Positions 41,854-46,245 of a DNA stretch of 46,245 nucleotides are shown in pieces. This stretch comes from a virus: IMG/VR virus record IMGVR_UViG_3300043409_001344, positions 1-46,245 of that record, one strand, 5' to 3'. A program made the translations under genes and the position numbers. The notes under the pieces were generated by a model. The model was not told the DNA's origin. It worked only from the letters and a program-made list of their open reading frames with translations, and made no database searches. Numbering within the stretch: position 1 is the stretch's first letter; every line of letters begins with the position of its first letter.

Positions 41854-41884
41854 CAAATATATATCAATTTGAATTGATATCAAA
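41854..41884 (-). promoter_or_regulatory. Early promoter/operator module, copy 5
   Basis: -33 TTTG (41881-41884), 19 bp, -7 TATATTTG (41854-41861) on the minus strand; TGATATCA at 41875-41882; TTGATATA over the -7. The stop codon TGA of the upstream membrane protein is the first three bases of TGATATCA. Drives the SF2 helicase/primase operon. Confidence 0.8.
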
Positions 41885-42191
41885 ATTTGTTGATAATGTT
41901 TAATATGATGTTTGAAATAATTAAAAGCGTTCCAAGTGGTCCGGCTGGAATAAACCATAAACACCGGTCCATATCTGTTTCAGCTTCTTCTGTTTGCGCG
42001 CCTTTTTTCCCTGCGTCATTGCCGTGCTTGACAAGCATTGAGAATGCGGACAATATAAAGTTCAATCCAAAAGAAATTGTATATATGAATATTGAAATTG
42101 AAAAACTAATTTCCAGCGTTTTACTAATAAGCATAGGCACAATTGCAATGCATATCAATATAAAAGACAAGTACGATATACTTTTTACCAT
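41880..42191 (-). CDS. Small polytopic membrane protein
   Basis: 103 aa with three hydrophobic segments (LSFILICIAIVPMLI, ISFSISIFIYTISFGLNFIL and FIPAGPLGTLLIISNII) separated by a charged loop (HGNDAGKKGAQTEEAETD). No family recognised. Four nt after the Pif1-like helicase stop. Confidence 0.6.
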   Translation of the reverse strand: MVKSISYLSFILICIAIVPMLISKTLEISFSISIFIYTISFGLNFILSAFSMLVKHGNDAGKKGAQTEEAETDMDRCLWFIPAGPLGTLLIISNIILNIINKF

Positions 42192-42195
42192 AACC

Positions 42196-43581
42196 CTATT
42201 TAGTTAATTGTTTGCTGTTAAATTCTAGTACCGCCGGCTTATAAATCAGATCGCGACTACTTAACGGTCTAAGCATTATAATGCCTTCTAACGAACGGCA
42301 ACGGCTCAATGCTACGTATGCCTGCCCGTGTTCAAATGCGCCTTTACCTAGGTCTATAATGACCTTATCGAACGTTTGGCCTTGCGACTTATGAATAGTC
42401 ATTGCGTACGCTAATTTTATAGGGAATTGCAAAAACGTACCTACAACAGTATGTTTAATTCTGTCCTTTTCTTCGTCATAAACGAATTTAACATTTTCAA
42501 AAACGTAACGCGGAACAAATACTTCTTTATCGTCATCCATTTTTAAAATCAAACATATTGTTTCTTCAGTACCCATGTTTTCACCACGTGGACCGACAAC
42601 GGGCAACGTCATTTCCCTGCTTTCAATATACGTTCCAATACTGCCGTTATAGTAGCAATTGTCGGGGTCGTTGCTGTTTCGCATGGTCATAACCCTGCAT
42701 CCAGGTTTAAGATGCAACACAGGTTCAACCGGTGCGTCTTTGATAGGAAAGTCGTCTTTAAAAGTTCCTTCAACTTTCATGCTTTCACCCTCTAACCTTT
42801 CAATCATAATATTATTTACTTCAGCTGCGCGACTGTTGGTAGTGCATAGCATGATACCGTCTGTAGGGCTTAGATTACCGTCACGCACAGTTGTATTGTT
42901 TAGCCTGTCAATATCTAAACTAGATACGCGATTATTTTTTATTGCGTTAAGTAGTTCAACAAAACGCGGGTCTGACTGTCTCCAAACTTTTGTTAATCTT
43001 ACAACCTCAAAAGGCGCGGCGTACGGATCTGAAAAATATTCGTGATCTTTCCAGCAATTTGCAGAAAAAAAGAACTCTGAACGATACCGGCTTTTCATCA
43101 TTGCTTTTTCTTCATCGTTAGCAACGACCGGCGGTAGCTGGTCTATATCGCCTACCATAATTAATTTCTTACCAGCAAAAGGAAGTTTTAAACCTTTTGT
43201 ACGTGGAAAGTTTTTAACACAAAACCAGTGTATTTGGTCCATCATATCGGCGCGTACCATTGACACTTCATCAATAATCAAATACTTGATACGTTCCCAT
43301 ACTTTTATTTTTGCATGGTCGTAAAGTGGATCTAATTTTTTTGTACTTTCAAAATTGATTGGACGCGCAGGAAACCCAAAGAAACTATGTATAGTTTGAC
43401 CGCCAATATTAACAGCTGCAATGCCTGTTGGTGCTAGTGCTACGTATTCGCCTTCATGCGCTGCCATAAACTTTTTTAATAGCGTACTCTTACCTGTGCC
43501 GGCGTCACCTGTCAAAAATGTGTGTACGTCTGTACGTTCAATTTGACTATATGCAAAATCTAAATTATCTACTTGCTCCAT
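42196..43581 (-). CDS. Pif1/Dda-type superfamily 1B helicase
   Basis: 461 aa. Walker A GDAGTGKS (25-32), Walker B LIIDEVSMV (101-109), motif III MVGDIDQLPPV, and C-terminal YAMTIHKSQGQTFDKV and YVALSRCRSL. This is the 5'-3' Pif1/RecD/Dda class. In phages such helicases start or restart replication and strip proteins from DNA. One nt separates it from the gene upstream. Confidence 0.9.
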   Translation of the reverse strand: MEQVDNLDFAYSQIERTDVHTFLTGDAGTGKSTLLKKFMAAHEGEYVALAPTGIAAVNIGGQTIHSFFGFPARPINFESTKKLDPLYDHAKIKVWERIKYLIIDEVSMVRADMMDQIHWFCVKNFPRTKGLKLPFAGKKLIMVGDIDQLPPVVANDEEKAMMKSRYRSEFFFSANCWKDHEYFSDPYAAPFEVVRLTKVWRQSDPRFVELLNAIKNNRVSSLDIDRLNNTTVRDGNLSPTDGIMLCTTNSRAAEVNNIMIERLEGESMKVEGTFKDDFPIKDAPVEPVLHLKPGCRVMTMRNSNDPDNCYYNGSIGTYIESREMTLPVVGPRGENMGTEETICLILKMDDDKEVFVPRYVFENVKFVYDEEKDRIKHTVVGTFLQFPIKLAYAMTIHKSQGQTFDKVIIDLGKGAFEHGQAYVALSRCRSLEGIIMLRPLSSRDLIYKPAVLEFNSKQLTK

Positions 43582-43582
43582 T

Positions 43583-43990
43583 TTATTTCTGTGGAAAGGG
43601 TGATTTTTTTACTTGTGTTTGTACGGGTGCATTAAAGCCAACAGGTACCGTAATATGAACAGGCTGTGAATTTGTAATTACAGGCTCAATGCTTGTTGTA
43701 AGAGGTGTAGCGGCTATATGCTGTAATTCGCCTATAAACATTTGCGACTTTAACAACTCCGTTACTTGCGCATTCAATTTGTTTTGAAAGAATTCAACAA
43801 CATAAATTTGTTTAGCATCTGAACTGATTTGTACGTCTGCTTCGTCAATTTTTCTAACATGTTGATAAAGCCTAATATAATCAATAAACTTTTCTTGATT
43901 ATCGGCAAGATCACAAACATTGTAAATAATATTGTCGCTTCCTTGAAGGAATAAATGAATTTTATCATAATATGATTTATCGAATTGCAT
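43583..43990 (-). CDS. Hypothetical protein upstream of the Pif1-like helicase
   Basis: 135 aa. Helical N-terminus (SYYDKIHLFLQG, LADNQEKFIDYIRLYQHV), a possible coiled coil (FFQNKLNAQVTELLKSQMF) and a Pro/Val/Thr-rich tail. No family recognised. Coupled to the helicase by 1-nt spacing. Confidence 0.6.
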   Translation of the reverse strand: MQFDKSYYDKIHLFLQGSDNIIYNVCDLADNQEKFIDYIRLYQHVRKIDEADVQISSDAKQIYVVEFFQNKLNAQVTELLKSQMFIGELQHIAATPLTTSIEPVITNSQPVHITVPVGFNAPVQTQVKKSPFPQK

Positions 43991-44019
43991 GGCTTAAAAT
44001 AACGTTAGTTGGTTGGGAC

Positions 44020-44913
44020 TTACTCCGTATTTTTTTGATCGCGTACCTTTTCGCGTTTTATCGGTGCCTTCTTCTTTGCTGGTTGCACAGGTGTTTCAGG
44101 CGTTACTTCTACAGGCGCAAGCGCTGCAATAGATTGTTGAATTGGCGTTTTAGAATTATTTTTTTCATCCTGTTCACGCTTTTCATTAAGTACCTGAATT
44201 TCTTGCTTCAACTTTTTATTGTCATCGTAGTATTCAGAAAGTTGTCTTTCTAAATGTGCAATTTTTAATTTTTGATTGTCAATACAAGGCTGGAGCATTT
44301 CATTAAAATGAGACTCGTATGCTTCACACTGTGCAACTAATTCGCTAATCCGTTCGTCACGAATTCCTATATCTGTGCTCCAACCTGTCATTGCCCTTTC
44401 ATGTTCAGATATCCAATGTGCGCACTCTGTCTGTAATTCGTTTGCCTTATCCCATGCTTCTGTTACATGATCATGAAGATATTCACTATTCTTTTTTTCG
44501 TGCTTAAACAAGTCCAATAATTCATCATATCCATACTCAAAGAATCTTTTTTGAATTGCTTCTTGACTGTCGTACTCACGTGAATAGTAGTATACAGATA
44601 TCGGAAGTATCAACGTAAATCCCAACGCCGGGATAAGCCCCCAATCCCAACCGATTGTATTTATGTAGTAATAAGCGCTTATTGACACTTCAAACAACGT
44701 GTAATACTTTGCCACTCTGAAGTTTTTGCGTAGTGTATATATCATGATACCGCTGGCAATGATAAGCGCAACGCCTAACGATGCAATTTCACGCCATGGG
44801 CTAACGAATACGCTAAAATTATGATATACAAAATATGTATTCGGCGTAAGAAATAGAACTGTAAATATTGCAGCCCATCCCATGAATGAATTAGATTTTA
44901 TTTGATTTAACAT
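44020..44913 (-). CDS. Membrane protein with cytoplasmic coiled coil
   Basis: 297 aa. Four hydrophobic segments in the first ~110 residues (WAAIFTVLFLTPNTYFVY, IASLGVALIIASGIMIY and others), then a long coiled coil (~120-250, LKIAHLERQLSEYYDDNKKL, LKQEIQVLNEKREQDEKN), and a Pro/Lys-rich tail. An inner-membrane anchor with a large cytosolic rod could tether replication complexes to the membrane. That is inference from layout. Confidence 0.6.
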   Translation of the reverse strand: MLNQIKSNSFMGWAAIFTVLFLTPNTYFVYHNFSVFVSPWREIASLGVALIIASGIMIYTLRKNFRVAKYYTLFEVSISAYYYINTIGWDWGLIPALGFTLILPISVYYYSREYDSQEAIQKRFFEYGYDELLDLFKHEKKNSEYLHDHVTEAWDKANELQTECAHWISEHERAMTGWSTDIGIRDERISELVAQCEAYESHFNEMLQPCIDNQKLKIAHLERQLSEYYDDNKKLKQEIQVLNEKREQDEKNNSKTPIQQSIAALAPVEVTPETPVQPAKKKAPIKREKVRDQKNTE

Positions 44914-44939
44914 GATAATAAAATTTAGGGGTTGGAAAA

Positions 44940-45332
44940 TTAAAACAATTTAATTTTTGTTGCGATAACAGTATAAAAAGTATTTATTTTATCCTGTGGA
45001 TTCTTGAACCTCCCGCCATGATTTTCACATTTCAAAACGTTGGTAACAACAAATTCCATGTTATTAAATTTTATAGAATCTGAAGGATTTATTTTTTTCT
45101 TGCTCCAAATTTTTATCTCAACAAAATTACCTGTTAGATACTCCAATGAATCTTTTAAATTGTCAAGTTCAATTTTAAATCTTGCATTAACCTCTTTGCC
45201 GGTATTATCAAGGTGATTCATGTGTTTTTCAAGGTCTTTTATTTCTGCCTTGCGTTGTTCTGAAGTTCTAATCATGTGTAACAGTGCGCCGTTAGGGTCA
45301 CCGTGTGCATTGCAATTGATAGTTTGTGGCAT
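44940..45332 (-). CDS. Hypothetical coiled-coil protein
   Basis: 130 aa. Helical N-terminal half (TSEQRKAEIKDLEKHMNHLD, then FKIELDNLKDSLEYL) followed by a small beta domain (FVEIKIWSKKKINPSD, FVVTNVLKC). Preceded immediately by the shared leader CCCTAAACAAGAAAG. Family unknown. Confidence 0.6.
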   Translation of the reverse strand: MPQTINCNAHGDPNGALLHMIRTSEQRKAEIKDLEKHMNHLDNTGKEVNARFKIELDNLKDSLEYLTGNFVEIKIWSKKKINPSDSIKFNNMEFVVTNVLKCENHGGRFKNPQDKINTFYTVIATKIKLF

Positions 45333-45378
45333 CTTTCTTTCTTGTTTAGGGTAAAATAAATAGGCGTTGCGCCCGTTG

Positions 45379-45978
45379 TTAAATATTTTCTAGTATGCGA
45401 TCTCTGTCAAGTTCATTCATCAATAATAATTTATCAATGAGTTCTTCGTATTCTGCTCGCCCTTCAGCAATCCAAGGCGTTTGGCTAATGTTAAGCGTAA
45501 AAGTATTGTACTTTTTTTTATTGACACCTAACACAATGTAATTTCCTTTTATAAGCCCGTCAGATACAAATGCGGCGTGTCTATGGTATTTGTATGAAAA
45601 ACATTGCAAAGCAAATTCCTGTGGCGTGGTGCAGCTTGTTAGGCGTATATCAATGATTCCTGTATTGTTCATGTAATCAACCTTTGCACTACATTCTAAA
45701 TCGTATTTAGGTTCTGTCCAATGCTGGTACGAATTCGAAATAAACAAAGTAGATTGCATATTTTTTAATACTGAATTGCTTTGCAAGGCATTGGTAATGT
45801 TTGCAACAACAAAACGTTCTTTGTACACTTCAGGCGTATTTAGCATGCGCGCATATTGAACCGGATTAAACAAGGCTAATTTGACCTGTTTAGATAGCGT
45901 CACGCCCTTATCGCTGGTAGTAGGTGTATGTATACCATTGAAATTTTCGATACGCGTTAATACGTGCGGAGTAATCAT
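45379..45978 (-). CDS. RecE-like PDDEXK nuclease with altered active site
   Basis: 199 aa. The C-terminal half has the RecE/PDDEXK_1-like layout: AKVDYMNNTGIIDIRLTS, then FALQCFSYKYHRHAAFVSDG, YIVLGVNKKKYN. In active relatives the core reads V/I-D-x-K-T/S and Y-x-x-Q-A-A-F. Here it is D110-I-R112, with Arg in place of the catalytic Lys, and His in place of the Gln in the next helix (HRHAAF). So it may be inactive or adapted. It follows the Ala-rich gene by 2 nt, near the SSB-like and coiled-coil genes, a recombination context. Confidence 0.62.
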   Translation of the reverse strand: MITPHVLTRIENFNGIHTPTTSDKGVTLSKQVKLALFNPVQYARMLNTPEVYKERFVVANITNALQSNSVLKNMQSTLFISNSYQHWTEPKYDLECSAKVDYMNNTGIIDIRLTSCTTPQEFALQCFSYKYHRHAAFVSDGLIKGNYIVLGVNKKKYNTFTLNISQTPWIAEGRAEYEELIDKLLLMNELDRDRILENI

Positions 45979-45980
45979 GA

Positions 45981-46245
45981 TTAATCCTGTTTATTAACAA
46001 AATCAATCATGCACTGTAAAACTAAATCCTTGTAAGCATAAGCAGCAGCATCATAAGCAGCAGCATAAGCAGCATCAGCAGCATCAGCAGCATAAGCATC
46101 AGCAGCATAAGCAGCATAAGCAGCAGCAGCAGCATCAGCAGCATAAGCAGCAGCAGCATAAGCAGCATAAGCAGCAGCAGCAGCAGCAGCATCAGCAGCA
46201 TCATATCTTTTTTCTAAAAGTTCATCCCTGCTTATTTCGCCATTT
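45981..46245 (-). CDS. Alanine-rich helical protein, 3' part of the junction-spanning gene
   Basis: Continuation of the gene that starts at 429. The unique part is 45981-46118; 46119-46245 duplicates 1-127. The frame passes through the (Ala/Tyr/Asp) repeats without a stop and ends LQCMIDFVNKQD before TAA at 45981-45983. The other-frame reading with poly-Met/Leu here is a shadow of the GCT repeats. Confidence 0.8.
   Translation of the reverse strand, partial: NGEISRDELLEKRYDAADAAAAAAAYAAYAAAAYAADAAAAAYAAYAADAYAADAADAAYAAAYDAAAYAYKDLVLQCMIDFVNKQD
46119..46245. repeat. Terminal direct repeat, copy 2
   Basis: Exact copy of 1-127 (see there). It contains the GCT-type microsatellite of the Ala-rich gene and then unique sequence, which makes true circular closure more likely than a false join inside the repeat. 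Confidence 0.9.

Noticed and set aside
46022-46190. CRISPR-like or minisatellite array in the AGCAGCATAAGC region
   Set aside because: Repeats are short codon repeats in frame with a protein, with no spacers of constant length.
46022-46204. Open frame coding for poly-Met/Leu
   Set aside because: It is the shifted frame of the GCT-repeat part of the Ala-rich gene, which continues across the junction with normal flanking protein.

Overview
The window is one complete, circularly closed tailed-phage genome. Positions 1-127 and 46119-46245 are identical, which is the signature of a k-mer overlap at the ends of a circular contig, so the unique length is 46,118 bp and one gene runs across the junction. 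Every gene I can support lies on the minus strand. The host is most likely a member of the Bacteroidota. Five promoters fit the Bacteroidota pattern (-33 TTTG, 19 bp, -7 TAnnTTTG), the DNA is AT-rich, the primase has a BT4734/VirE-type layout, and the lysis genes include an M15 peptidase and small holin-like proteins of the kind seen in Bacteroidota phages. The virion is predicted to be a myovirus with a lambda-like head and packaging set joined to a P2-like contractile tail.

Reading in the direction of transcription (falling coordinates), the late arm starts at a probable packaging site (30109-30411). It continues with small terminase, a 45-aa basic protein, large terminase (lambda gpA type), gpW-like connector, portal, a prohead protease/major capsid fusion, a DUF2190-type decoration protein and neck/tail-terminator genes (30108-21944). 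Next come a fibre and a lectin-like surface protein, then a lysis block (19007-15535) with a permuted NlpC/P60-like protein, an M15 endolysin, an inserted HNH/NUMOD4 homing endonuclease, holin-like proteins and a possible spanin. After a terminator and an operator come the tail genes in P2-like order: sheath, tube, frameshifted chaperone, tape measure, U, X, D, V, W, J, I, fibre and fibre chaperone (14916-3257).

The early arm runs from 3061 through the junction and on down to 30412. It holds an HTH protein, an SSB-like protein, a coiled-coil protein, an alanine-rich protein, a RecE-like nuclease with an altered active site, a Pif1/Dda-type helicase, an SF2 helicase, a primase-helicase, a stand-alone DnaA domain IV protein, a D12 adenine methylase, two paralogous winged-helix proteins, a VRR-NUC nuclease and a gpZ-like protein. 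Many very small membrane proteins are coupled into these operons. I find no integrase and no DNA polymerase, so replication probably uses the phage primase, helicases and initiator-like protein with the host polymerase.

The most interesting signal is regulatory. A 32-bp module, TTTTGATATCA-N7-TTGATATA-N2-TTTG, occurs in front of five early genes. It merges a Bacteroidota promoter with a symmetric TGATATCA operator array. The same palindrome also precedes the three late blocks (terminase, capsid, tail sheath), but there without a consensus promoter. A small HTH gene lies between two copies and is the natural candidate for the regulator.
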